40,564 bases of DNA from Paenibacillus sp. oral taxon 786 str. D14 (lineage in GTDB: Bacteria > Bacillota > Bacilli > Paenibacillales > Paenibacillaceae). A program made the translations under genes and the position numbers. Numbering within the stretch: position 1 is the stretch's first letter; each line of letters starts with the position of its first letter. Under the pieces are notes generated by a model. It did no database searches. It saw only the letters and a program-made list of their open reading frames with translations, and was not told the DNA's origin. Below are positions 9,157-17,193 of the stretch, piece after piece. Location: assembly GCF_000159955.1 (NCBI RefSeq), contig NZ_GG695970.1, positions 212,557 through 253,120 on the forward strand, given 5' to 3'.

Positions 9157-9260
9157 TCATTCAACACGTCAGGGGTATAGAATGAAATCTTCCGCGAAAT
9201 GCTATCCGAAGGTTGAAAATCATCCAATTTTGTCTATTGATAATATTTGTGATACCCATA

Positions 9261-9289
9261 TTGACAATAAACTTGATGCTCTGTTAAAT
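9261..9289 (+). promoter_or_regulatory. Promoter of the marR-MFS operon
   Basis: A perfect -35 TTGACA (9261-9266) with 17 bases before TTAAAT (9284-9289, four of six matches). Confidence 0.6.
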
Positions 9290-9303
9290 ATAGTAATGGA
9301 TTG

Positions 9304-9317
9304 TTTCGCATACGAAA
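9304..9317 (+). promoter_or_regulatory. Candidate MarR operator
   Basis: The inverted repeat TTTCG-CATA-CGAAA lies about 15 bases downstream of the predicted -10 and 20 bases before the marR start. This is where an autorepressing MarR protein would bind and block transcription. Confidence 0.55.
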
Positions 9318-9336
9318 TATTAAAGAGTAGAACTAA

Positions 9337-9810
9337 GTGTTAAAGGATGAGCACCGTTTGGACCAGAAGCAACGCATGCATGAGATCGTGGAATCCTTCC
9401 GCGAGGTGAAGAGAGCCTTTTACCAATTGCTATCCAAACAAGCCGAGCCCTTCGGCATCACCGGCATCCAGTTCATGACCTTAAAGCGAATTCATCATCA
9501 TCCGCAAATCGGGGTGACGGAGCTTGCCGAACAGATGCGGATGGGGAACAGCACGGTCAGCGGCGTGATTGATCGTCTGGTCAAAGCGGGGCTCGTGGAG
9601 CGCGGACGGGTGGACAGCGATCGGAGGTCCGTGTTCTTGCAAATCACCGACAAGGGAATGGAGGTATATCGGAAGACGGACCTCGAATATACCCGGGCGT
9701 TCTCGGCGGTCCTGGAGGCAGCGGGGGAAGACATCGACCAGATGCTGCAAACCCACCGCAAAATTATCGCATCCTTAGAGAAAGTGAGAGAGGAAACCTA
9801 TGAACAGTAA
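9337..9810 (+). CDS. MarR family regulator of the adjacent exporter
   Basis: A 157-residue MarR-type winged helix protein. The DNA-binding core (about 55-115) reads GVTELAEQMRMGNSTVSGVI then LVERGRVDSDRRSVFLQITD; flanking helices would form the dimer interface. It probably represses its own operon and is released by a small compound, as is usual for the family. Its stop overlaps the start of the DHA2 exporter by 11 bases, so the two are translationally coupled, like mdtR-mdtP of Bacillus subtilis in layout. The GTG start at 9337 has only a weak upstream AAAGAG; TTG at 9358 or ATG at 9376 are alternatives, so the N-terminus is uncertain by up to 13 residues. Confidence 0.88.
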   Translation: MLKDEHRLDQKQRMHEIVESFREVKRAFYQLLSKQAEPFGITGIQFMTLKRIHHHPQIGVTELAEQMRMGNSTVSGVIDRLVKAGLVERGRVDSDRRSVFLQITDKGMEVYRKTDLEYTRAFSAVLEAAGEDIDQMLQTHRKIIASLEKVREETYEQ

Positions 9811-11320
9811 TACTGCTGCTGTACCGGCCGTTAACTTCAAGAGATGGCCGATTGTAATGGCGCTATTAATCGGGGCATTTGTGTCCCTCCTGAACCAAAC
9901 CTTGATGAACGTTGCCCTGCCGAAAATGATGGACGACTTGGGCGTTGGAGCGACGACGATCCAATGGTTAACGACTGGATTTATGCTGGTGAACGGCGTT
10001 TTGATTCCGATCAGCGCCTTTTTGATGGAACGATTTACGACACGGATGCTGTTTATTTCCGCCATGGTTTTGTTCTCGGCGGGCACATTCATTTGCGGAA
10101 TCGGTTCTAACTTTGAAATGGTGCTCATCGGGAGACTGGTGCAGGCGGCCGGCGCCGGTGTGCTGATGCCGCTGATGACCGTCGTCTTCCTGACGATCTT
10201 TCCGATTGAGAAGCGCGGGCAAGCGATGGGGATGATGGGGATCGCCATGATCTTCGCCCCTGCGGTTGGACCAACGCTCTCCGGCTGGATCATTGAGCAT
10301 CACCCATGGAATGTTTTGTTCTGGATTATTTTCCCGTTTGCGGTTCTTTCGATTATTCTTGGCGTAATCTTTATGAAAAATGTAACCCAGGTTGGCCGTC
10401 CAAACCTGGACGTCTTGTCGATCATCTTGTCGACAATCGGCTTTGGCGGTATCTTGTATGGGTTTAGTGAAGCTGGCAGCACCAGCTGGGGCGAGACAGA
10501 TGTTGTCGTCAGCCTGATTGTCGGCGTTATCACCTTGGGCTTGTTCCTGTGGCGTCAACTGATATCGGATAAGCCGCTGCTGGAGTTCCGCGTATTCCGT
10601 TACGATATGTTTTCGCTGACTACGATCATCAATGTGGTGATCACCATGGCGCTGTATGCGGCGATGATCTTGCTGCCGATTTACCTGCAGAACATCCGCG
10701 GCTTCTCCCCCGTGGAATCCGGGCTGCTGTTGATGCCGGGGGCAATTTTGATGGGGATTATGTCGCCGATTACCGGGATGATCTTTGACCGGATTGGCGC
10801 TCGCTGGCTGGCGGTTATCGGGTTGACCATCACCACCGTAACGACCTGGGAATTCAGCAATTTGACCGTAGATACGACGTATACTCATCTCATCTTGATG
10901 TACACCGCACGGATGTTTGGGATGTCGATGTTAATGATGCCGATTCAGACGGCCGGTCTCAACCAACTGCCGGCGCGGCTGAATGCCCATGGCACCGCGA
11001 TGTCCAACACGCTGCGGACCATCTCGGGAGCATTGGGGACCGCACTTCTCGTGACGATCATGTCCTCGCGTGCCAAGGATAAGGCGGCCGAAATGATTCT
11101 CGCGGCCGGAATTAATCCGAAAGACCCGGCTAACGCCCAACAAGTCGCCTTGATCACTCGGGATGCGACGATCAACGGGATTGATTTTGCCTTTGTCGTG
11201 GCGACGGGGATTACGCTGGTGGCTCTCATCTTATCGTTCTTTATCCGCAAAGTGCAGGTAAATAAAGAAGGTCAGGGAACTGGGAAAGAGGAAACCGGCA
11301 TGAAACCTGCGAAGGCTTAG
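9800..11320 (+). CDS. DHA2 family multidrug MFS exporter
   Basis: A 506-residue transporter with about 14 transmembrane helices, of the EmrB/QacA (DHA2) subfamily of proton-coupled exporters. Family signatures include LNQTLMNVALPKMMDDLG in TM1, TIQWLTTGFMLVNGVLIP in TM2, LIGRLVQAAGAGVLMPL in TM4 and the exporter motif C AVGPTLSGWIIEHHPW in TM5. The closest well-known relatives are LmrB and MdtP of Bacillus. It is coupled to the upstream marR gene, which suggests induction by its substrates. The protein has a long loop at about 430-450 and a short Lys/Glu-rich C-terminal tail. A terminator follows. The substrate cannot be deduced. Confidence 0.92.
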   Translation: MNSNTAAVPAVNFKRWPIVMALLIGAFVSLLNQTLMNVALPKMMDDLGVGATTIQWLTTGFMLVNGVLIPISAFLMERFTTRMLFISAMVLFSAGTFICGIGSNFEMVLIGRLVQAAGAGVLMPLMTVVFLTIFPIEKRGQAMGMMGIAMIFAPAVGPTLSGWIIEHHPWNVLFWIIFPFAVLSIILGVIFMKNVTQVGRPNLDVLSIILSTIGFGGILYGFSEAGSTSWGETDVVVSLIVGVITLGLFLWRQLISDKPLLEFRVFRYDMFSLTTIINVVITMALYAAMILLPIYLQNIRGFSPVESGLLLMPGAILMGIMSPITGMIFDRIGARWLAVIGLTITTVTTWEFSNLTVDTTYTHLILMYTARMFGMSMLMMPIQTAGLNQLPARLNAHGTAMSNTLRTISGALGTALLVTIMSSRAKDKAAEMILAAGINPKDPANAQQVALITRDATINGIDFAFVVATGITLVALILSFFIRKVQVNKEGQGTGKEETGMKPAKA

Positions 11321-11339
11321 TGAGTTCTCCCATAATTAG

Positions 11340-11379
11340 AAAAGGTACAACCACTCGATTGGAGCAGTTGTACCTTTTT
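11340..11379. terminator. Bidirectional terminator between the MFS and GH94 genes
   Basis: AAAAGGTACAAC pairs with GTTGTACCTTTT, with T-rich tails on both strands. It serves the converging exporter and GH94 genes. Confidence 0.9.
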
Positions 11380-11408
11380 CATTTTCGCACCTTATTGAGA
11401 ACAGGGGC

Positions 11409-13851
11409 TTACCCAAGCTCAACCTCGACTTGGTGAACGCCGCCGTCGCCAACCGGCGGAATGATGTTGCCTTGAATTGGCTGGCCGTCCACCGTGATGC
11501 TGGCCACGCCTTTTTCCACATGATTCGGGTTGCTCACGCGGATGACGTACGTGTCCCCCCGGAAGACGCGGGTGATTTCGTATCCGTCCCATGCCGACGG
11601 AATGCAAGGATCCACTTTCAGCCCTTTAAAGTCAGCTTGCACGCCAAGAATAGCTTGCGTGATTGCTACGTAGTTCCAGGCTGCCGTCCCGGTGAGCCAG
11701 GAGTTCTTCGCTTCGCCGTGACGTACGGCGTCTTTGCCGGCAATCATCTGCGAGTAGACGTACGGCTCCATCCGATGGATTTCGCTGATGTCCTCCAGGT
11801 AAGCCGGGGCGATTTTTTTGTATACTTCAAACGCCCGATCGCCGTGGCCCAATACGGTTTCCGCGATCATGATCCAAGGGTTGTTATGGCAGAAGATCCC
11901 GGCGTTCTCTTTGTACCCCGGCGGGTAGCTGGAGATTTCGCCCAGGTTCAGATAATACTTCGAATACGGCGGCTGTTGCAGCACGATCCCGTATTTCGTA
12001 TCAAGGCGCTCCTCAACCGAAGCAAGCGCTTTGGCGGCCAGGCCTTCTTCAACGCCAATACCTGCCATGACGCACATACCTTGCGGCTCAATGAAGATTT
12101 GGCCTTCAGCGTTTTCTTTGCTGCCGACCTTCTCGCCGTAATGATCGTAAGCGCGCAGGAACCAGTCGCCGTCAAAGCCGTGTTCCAACGTCGTTTTACG
12201 CATTTTCTCCGTCCAATCCAGCGCTTCCTTCGCTTCGGATTCCAGCCCGCGGATCCGGCAGATTTCAGCGAAGTCTGGGCCTACGAAGACGAACAAGCCG
12301 GCGATAAATACGGACTCTGCTACGCGGCCTTCGATGTTCGCGGTCGTTTGGTAACGACTCACCTGGCTCCTTGGAGAAGCAGTTCAGGTTGAGGCAATCG
12401 TTCCAGTCTGCGCGGCCGATGAGCGGCAAGCCATGCGGTCCCAGGTTGTGTACGACATGGTAGAAGGAACGTTTCAAATGCTCGAACAGCGTTGCGGTAT
12501 TGTCTGGATTGTTATCGAACGGTACCTGTTCATCCAGGATACTGATGTCGCCAGTCTCCTTGATGTAAGCCGCCGTCCCCAGCACGAGCCACAATGGGTC
12601 ATCGTTGAAGCCGCTGCCGATTTCGTTATTTCCTTTCTTGGTCAGCGGTTGATATTGGTGGTACGCGCTGCCGTCCTCAAATTGCGTAGCAGCGATGTCG
12701 AGAATCCGCTCGCGAGCCCGTTCCGGGATTTGATGCACAAAGCCAAGCAAGTCCTGGTTGGAATCGCGGAAGCCCATCCCGCGGCCGATCCCGGATTCGA
12801 AATAGGAAGCCGAACGGGACATATTAAACGTCACCATACATTGATACGGATTCCAAATGTTGACCATGCGGTTCAGTTTATCGTCGCTGCTTTGGATTTG
12901 ATACTTGGACAACAAGCCGTCCCAGTACGCAGCAAGATCAGCCAAAGCGCGGTCAACGTCGGCGTCTGTTGCGAATTTCTCGATCATCTCGAGCGCTGGT
13001 TTTTTGTTGATGACACCTGGGGATTCCCATTTCTCTTCTTCCGGCACTTCAACGTAACCGAGGATAAAGATCAGGCTTTGCGTTTCGCCTGGGGCAAGCT
13101 TCAGCGTCACTTCATGCGAGCCGATCGGGGACCAGCCGCTGGCTACGGAGTTGGAAGCTCTGCCGGCTACAACGACCTGCGGTTCGTGCAAGCCGTTATA
13201 CAGCCCTACAAACGATTCGCGGTCCGTATCAAAGCCGTCGATGTCGCGGTTCACGGAATAGAAGGCATAGTGATTGCGACGCTCACGGTATTCCGTTTTA
13301 TGATAGATGACGGAATCCAGCACTTCCACTTCGCCGGTGCTCAAGTTGCGTTGGAAGTTGGTCATGTCGTCCTGAGCGTTCCACAGGCAGAACTCGGCAA
13401 AAGAGAAGAGAGAGACTTTCTTCGTCTGGGAACTCGTATTCTTCACTGTCAGGCGATGCACTTCGCCGTTGTAGCCCAGCGGAATAAACGCCAATTGAGT
13501 GACCGAAATGCCGCCGCGTTCCCCGGTGATCGACGTATATCCCAAACCGTGCCGGCATTCGTAGAAATCCAGCTCGCGTTTGACCGGCATCCAGCCCGGC
13601 GTCCAGAAATCGCCGTTGTCGTGGTCGCGGAGATAGTAGTAACGTCCGCCGGTATCCAGCGGAATATTGTTGTAGCGATAGCGGGTCAACCGGCGCAGGC
13701 GCGCATCGCGATAGAATGTATAACCGCCGGCGGTATTGGAGATGAGTCCGAAAAATTGCTCATTGCCAAGGTAGTTAATCCAAGGGTAAGGGGTTTGCGG
13801 CGTATGAATCACATACTCTTTACGCTGATCGTCAAATGCTCCAAATTTCAT
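11409..13851 (-). pseudogene. Cellobiose phosphorylase (GH94), interrupted by a 1-base frameshift
   Basis: Two overlapping minus-strand frames together make one GH94 protein of about 813 residues, the normal length. The N-terminal frame (13851 to about 12352) begins [20 protein letters not shown] and includes [20 protein letters not shown] and [15 protein letters not shown] (general acid region, Asp482/Asp485). The C-terminal frame resumes [18 protein letters not shown] and ends near [20 protein letters not shown] and the C-terminal beta domain. Similarity to the Clostridium thermocellum enzyme is very high, which favours cellobiose over chitobiose or cellodextrin. The break is one extra T on the plus strand near 12352; removing it restores GES-FQTT. 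The intact enzyme converts cellobiose and phosphate to glucose 1-phosphate and glucose in the cytoplasm. It could be a real recent mutation or a sequencing error. The gene lies downstream of lacI and has its own operator. Confidence 0.9.
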
Positions 13852-13874
13852 GAACAGGAACTCTCCCTTCGTTT

Positions 13875-13890
13875 GTGAACGCGCGTTTAT
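13875..13890 (-). promoter_or_regulatory. LacI-type operator before the GH94 gene
   Basis: GTGAACGCGCGTTTAT with the palindromic core AACGCGCGTT (13878-13887) sits 24 bases upstream of the GH94 start. The same core occurs before the lacI gene at 15028-15041. Confidence 0.75.
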
Positions 13891-13900
13891 TTTGATGAGA

Positions 13901-13937
13901 AAAGGTTCCTCCGGCGATCGTTAAAAGATCGGGGAGG
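13901..13937 (-). terminator. Weak terminator or attenuator between lacI and GH94
   Basis: On the minus strand, CCTCC-CCGATC pairs with GATCG-GGAGG around a small internal loop, followed by AACCTTTT. It would partly separate lacI transcription from GH94. Confidence 0.4.
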
Positions 13938-13953
13938 AGGGTAGGGTGTTTGG

Positions 13954-15006
13954 TTATTTCGCCGGGGGTTGACAGGAATCCCGGATCACCAGACGAGTTG
14001 GGAAGCTGACTGTGCTGAAGGTAGGTTGCTCCGCTTCGCAAAGCTCAATCACTTTGAATACGGCAGCCTTGGCCATCTCATCGATGGGCAGCCGGACGGT
14101 CGTCAGCTTCGGTGTAACCCGGGAAGCTAACTCGACATCGTCAAAGCCGATGATCGACACTTGCTCCGGTACGCTGATCCCTTTTCTTGCAAACGCTTCC
14201 ATCGCAGCGATGGCCATATCGTCGTTGGCGCAAAATAAGGCCGTTGGCCAGTTTCCTTGCTCGATCAGTCGCTGAGCCTCGCGGTAGGCGCTTTCCTTCA
14301 GGAATTCGCCCTCAAGGATATACGCTTCATGCAGCGGCAATCCGTGCTTCTGCAGCGTGTGCTCATAAGCTAAGTATCGCTCACGACCCGAGTACGTATT
14401 CATGCTGCCTTTCAAAATGCCGATGTCGCGATGCCCAAGTTCAATCAAATATTCGATCGCCTGGACCGTGCCTTCATAGTCACTGGAGTTGATAACCGCC
14501 AGATGATTTTTGTTCAGGCGCTCGGTCATGATTTCCGCGATGTCATAATCGACGAGCACTAACGGCGCTTCCTGATCCACCATTTCCCGAACCAGCTCGA
14601 TGTCCTTCTGCGTGCCCACCAGAATTCCGCCATCAATCCGCTTCTGCAGGAAGGCTTGCTTCACCTTCTGGAAATCGCCCGGCGAATAAACGGTATGAAT
14701 CAGTACATAAAATCCGCGGGCATTGGCCGTATCGACGACCATGTCGACGATCGGGGCAAAGTAGCTGTTCTGGTAGATGCGGCTTGTGTCTTCTTTCTCT
14801 GTCATGCTGATGGCGAACAGGCCGATCGTATCCGTCCGTTTGCCGGCGAGCGCCCGGGCGAAGCTATTCGGCTCGTAATGGTGCTGCTCAATGACGCGGA
14901 GCACCTTGGCCCTGGTCGCTTCCGGAACGTTCGGATAGTTGTTGATCACCCGTGATACGGTGCTGCGGGACACCCCGGCCAGTTTGGCGATGTCTTCACT
15001 GCGCAT
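13954..15006 (-). CDS. LacI family regulator of the cellobiose phosphorylase gene
   Basis: A 350-residue LacI/GalR repressor. The helix-turn-helix and hinge occupy about residues 1-58 (DIAKLAGVSRSTVSRVIN, then HYEPNSFARALAGKRT). The rest is the sugar-binding core with FCANDDMAIAAMEAFARKG and the C-terminal VSIIGFDDVELASR motif. It is transcribed in the same direction as the GH94 gene just downstream. A perfect 14-bp palindrome in its own leader and a near-identical site before GH94 make autoregulation and control of GH94 very likely. The inducer would be cellobiose or a related glucoside (inference). The gene is complete even though its apparent target is frameshifted. Confidence 0.93.
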   Translation of the reverse strand: MRSEDIAKLAGVSRSTVSRVINNYPNVPEATRAKVLRVIEQHHYEPNSFARALAGKRTDTIGLFAISMTEKEDTSRIYQNSYFAPIVDMVVDTANARGFYVLIHTVYSPGDFQKVKQAFLQKRIDGGILVGTQKDIELVREMVDQEAPLVLVDYDIAEIMTERLNKNHLAVINSSDYEGTVQAIEYLIELGHRDIGILKGSMNTYSGRERYLAYEHTLQKHGLPLHEAYILEGEFLKESAYREAQRLIEQGNWPTALFCANDDMAIAAMEAFARKGISVPEQVSIIGFDDVELASRVTPKLTTVRLPIDEMAKAAVFKVIELCEAEQPTFSTVSFPTRLVIRDSCQPPAK

Positions 15007-15027
15007 AAAGGTTTGTCCCCACTTTCG

Positions 15028-15041
15028 TAAACGCGCGTTTA
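15028..15041 (-). promoter_or_regulatory. LacI operator in the lacI leader
   Basis: TAAACGCGCGTTTA is a perfect 14-bp palindrome located just downstream of the predicted -10 and 22 bases before the lacI start, a blocking position. Confidence 0.8.
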
Positions 15042-15048
15042 TAGGGTT

Positions 15049-15077
15049 ATTTTATAGCATCCCCTGAAATTAATCAA
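15049..15077 (-). promoter_or_regulatory. lacI promoter
   Basis: On the minus strand, TTGATT (15077-15072) and TAAAAT (15054-15049, five of six matches) are separated by 17 bases. Confidence 0.65.
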
Positions 15078-15094
15078 TTATGAAAAAACGCACG

Positions 15095-15119
15095 AAAAAA
15101 TGGCGGCTATTCCGCCGCC
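15095..15119 (-). terminator. Terminator overlapping the stop of the J-like gene
   Basis: On the minus strand, GGCGGC pairs with GCCGCC and is followed by a T-run. The TAG stop codon (15109-15107) lies at the loop and second arm, so the last codons form the stem. Confidence 0.8.
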
Positions 15120-16024
15120 TTCGGGAGATTCTCCAAGTAGGTCTTTATCATCGTGATCGCTTTGTCTTTGTTCTTCGCGTCGACACGGAGCGAAATAATC
15201 AAGTCTGTATAACCCAGCGGCAGCTCCTTGACGAGAGTGCTGTTGGTGACTTTAATGCCGTACACATGCTCGGTATTGTCCTCGTCGGATACATCCTTGA
15301 CAAGGTTGTTTTCCGTCAGAAGATCCTTTAATTCACCGTTAACCAAATCATCGAGGCTGAGAAAAGCGCCGCCATTCGATAACCACTCAAAGGTAGGCGC
15401 ATCGGTTATATAAATATCCGGACTTGTCGAAGCGATCACGGCCATCGCTTTTTGCTGATAAGCGATATCCGCGGTACTCAAGGCTTCTCCTTGCGGCGGT
15501 AAGTACAGCATTTCAATTTCCACTCTTTGGAATCCGGGAATTTGCGCTGTCATCGTTTGCTCCAGAGCGTCGACACCGCCGTTCTGGTCGTCAGTCAAAT
15601 AATTGCCGGCCATGATGATCGACAGATCGATGGGAGGCAGGGCGGCCAGTCGTTTTTGTTCTTCAAGATGGTTAAGATAAGCATTCGTCCCCCAAATAAT
15701 AGCTGCGATGGCAATGATTCCGATGATCACATAATTGCGATAAAGCCGAAAAAAATCGTCAACCTTCTCAGCGGTCCCGGCAAATTTGCCCCACTTCTCA
15801 TAACGCCTGCGGGTTAACTCCGCGAGCTTGCGCTGTTCCTCCGTCTCCACGATCCGCTTGTAAGCCTGGATCTTACGCTCGATTTCTTCGGCTTCGCCGG
15901 GATCAAGGTTGCGTGAGCGGGATTTGCGCAGCAAAATGTCGAATTCTCTCTCCAGTTCTTCGCGGGAAGCGTTTTCGGGAAGTCCAAGCACCTCATAAGC
16001 CTGTTTCAGATTGTCGTTGTCCAT
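15107..16024 (-). CDS. Membrane protein with a degenerate J-domain and an extracytoplasmic domain
   Basis: A 305-residue protein of uncertain function. Residues 1-65 resemble the first helices of a J-domain (YEVLGLPENASREELEREF) but the catalytic HPD is absent; the loop reads NLDPGEAEE. It should therefore not stimulate Hsp70 in the usual way. A single transmembrane helix follows (about 98-117), then an outside domain of about 185 residues. That domain has patches resembling extracellular solute-binding proteins (SPDIYITDAPTFEWLSNGGA, FLSLDDLVNGELKDLL). With the positively charged N-terminal part inside, the C-terminal part faces outward. GGAGAAAG precedes the start. It forms its own transcript between two terminators. 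Similar J-containing membrane proteins are, to my knowledge, common in Paenibacillus but uncharacterised. Confidence 0.75.
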   Translation of the reverse strand: MDNDNLKQAYEVLGLPENASREELEREFDILLRKSRSRNLDPGEAEEIERKIQAYKRIVETEEQRKLAELTRRRYEKWGKFAGTAEKVDDFFRLYRNYVIIGIIAIAAIIWGTNAYLNHLEEQKRLAALPPIDLSIIMAGNYLTDDQNGGVDALEQTMTAQIPGFQRVEIEMLYLPPQGEALSTADIAYQQKAMAVIASTSPDIYITDAPTFEWLSNGGAFLSLDDLVNGELKDLLTENNLVKDVSDEDNTEHVYGIKVTNSTLVKELPLGYTDLIISLRVDAKNKDKAITMIKTYLENLPKAAE

Positions 16025-16138
16025 CGTCTTTCTCCTCTAAATCCATCAAGGTTTTAATGTATAAATATTATATGGAAAGTGATGCCTACATTCATTATAC
16101 TTTGTATTTGTATCGAAGGGAAATCGCTGATCGGCAGG

Positions 16139-16172
16139 AAAAAAGCCGGGTGAACCTTGCGGTTCCCCGGCC
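16139..16172 (-). terminator. Terminator of the NlpC/P60 gene
   Basis: On the minus strand, a GCCGGGGAACC / GGTTCACCCGGC stem with a GCAA loop and a small mismatch is followed by six T. Confidence 0.9.
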
Positions 16173-16200
16173 TTTACTTTAAGCCTTGGGGTGGTTGAAA

Positions 16201-17088
16201 CTAACGGACCCGGCGCATGGAAAGGATCACTGTGCTCCAATACCCGCTGTCCAGCGGGCTGATTTGAACTCCGGGAGCACCCCAGGTATGAATAAATTTG
16301 CCGTCGCCGATATAGATGCCGACATGGCCGGGAATTTTGTCGGATTGAAACCGGCCGGGGACCGTGAAGAAGATCAAATCTCCCACTTGCAGTTGATCCC
16401 GCGTCACCGGCACGCCTTCTTTGGCTTGATCCCGGGCCAGCCGCGGCAGGTCTTGACCAAACTTCTTAAAGACATGACGGGTGAAGGACGAACAATCAAA
16501 TTTTTTGGACTGTTCGTAAGGTGCGGCGCCAAATTCATAAGGTACGCCTAAAAACTGCTTGGCATAGGCGACCATCTCATCCTGATGTTCGGCAACGCCT
16601 AGAACTCCGTACCGGCTCGTTCCTGTCTGCGGTGGAATATTGCCGCCCGCCGGGGTAATGCGGTCAAAGCTAAGCTTTCCCGTGCGGGAATCGATCTTCG
16701 CTTTGGTTTGCAGCAGGGCGGATACGGCATCCATCGTCATATAGAGCTGACCGTTCTCACGCACCGGCGCCTGAGGCAGAGCGATCGGCTGCCCAAAGGA
16801 AATCGCATGTCTCTGGCTAGGCTGGACGGTAAACATCACATCGGTATAACCGAGATTGGCGCTGTCACTGTTCTCCTGCAATCGCAGGCCAAGGCTCTGA
16901 GCCACTTGCGTTAACGGCACCCAGGTTGTGCCGTTGGATTCGGTGATGGCTTCTGTTCTCACCGGGGAATTGCCGGATGGAGGGACAGCATTCGAGCGGA
17001 GCCGATCCTGCTGGCCGCAGGAAGTGATCATGGTCAGCGGCAGGGTCAAACAAACAAGGAACATCCCAAACCTCAAGGAAATCCGCAT
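16201..17088 (-). CDS. NlpC/P60 cell-wall peptidase lipoprotein
   Basis: A 295-residue secreted lipoprotein. The signal sequence ends at a lipobox-like MITSC (Cys24), so it would be tethered to the outer face of the membrane. Residues about 45-145 resemble a copper-amine-oxidase-N-like wall-associated domain (WVPLTQVAQSLGLRL, YMTMDAVSALL). Residues about 165-295 are an NlpC/P60 cysteine peptidase with nucleophile Cys199 in FDCSSFTRHVF, His255 in GHVGIYIGDG and His267 as a likely third residue. Enzymes of this family cut peptidoglycan stem peptides, usually gamma-D-Glu-diamino acid bonds. The start at 17088 has no strong ribosome binding site; an internal ATG eight codons later has GAGG upstream but would lose the basic N-region. 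It is divergent from the MFS gene at 17194. Confidence 0.88.
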   Translation of the reverse strand: MRISLRFGMFLVCLTLPLTMITSCGQQDRLRSNAVPPSGNSPVRTEAITESNGTTWVPLTQVAQSLGLRLQENSDSANLGYTDVMFTVQPSQRHAISFGQPIALPQAPVRENGQLYMTMDAVSALLQTKAKIDSRTGKLSFDRITPAGGNIPPQTGTSRYGVLGVAEHQDEMVAYAKQFLGVPYEFGAAPYEQSKKFDCSSFTRHVFKKFGQDLPRLARDQAKEGVPVTRDQLQVGDLIFFTVPGRFQSDKIPGHVGIYIGDGKFIHTWGAPGVQISPLDSGYWSTVILSMRRVR

Positions 17089-17193
17089 AAGATCATTAGC
17101 ACTCCATTCATTTAGATTAGCGAATCACTTGAAGTATGTAAAAAAAGAGACAGAACTATTCGGAGAGAGAAATCAAAGGAGCATCCATCAACA

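Noticed and set aside
9968..10888. A 306-codon minus-strand frame within the DHA2 exporter
   Set aside because: Composition is rich in His, Arg and Gln with no family match; it is a shadow of the membrane protein gene.
11430..12392. A 320-codon plus-strand frame
   Set aside because: Antisense shadow of the C-terminal part of the GH94 gene.
12433..13878. A 481-codon plus-strand frame opposite the GH94 gene
   Set aside because: It mirrors the GH94 coding strand, has no ribosome binding site and no recognisable domain. High-GC codon use leaves such antisense frames open.
13871..13890. A CcpA cre site at the GH94 operator
   Set aside because: The sequence fits the LacI palindrome repeated before lacI much better than the cre consensus.
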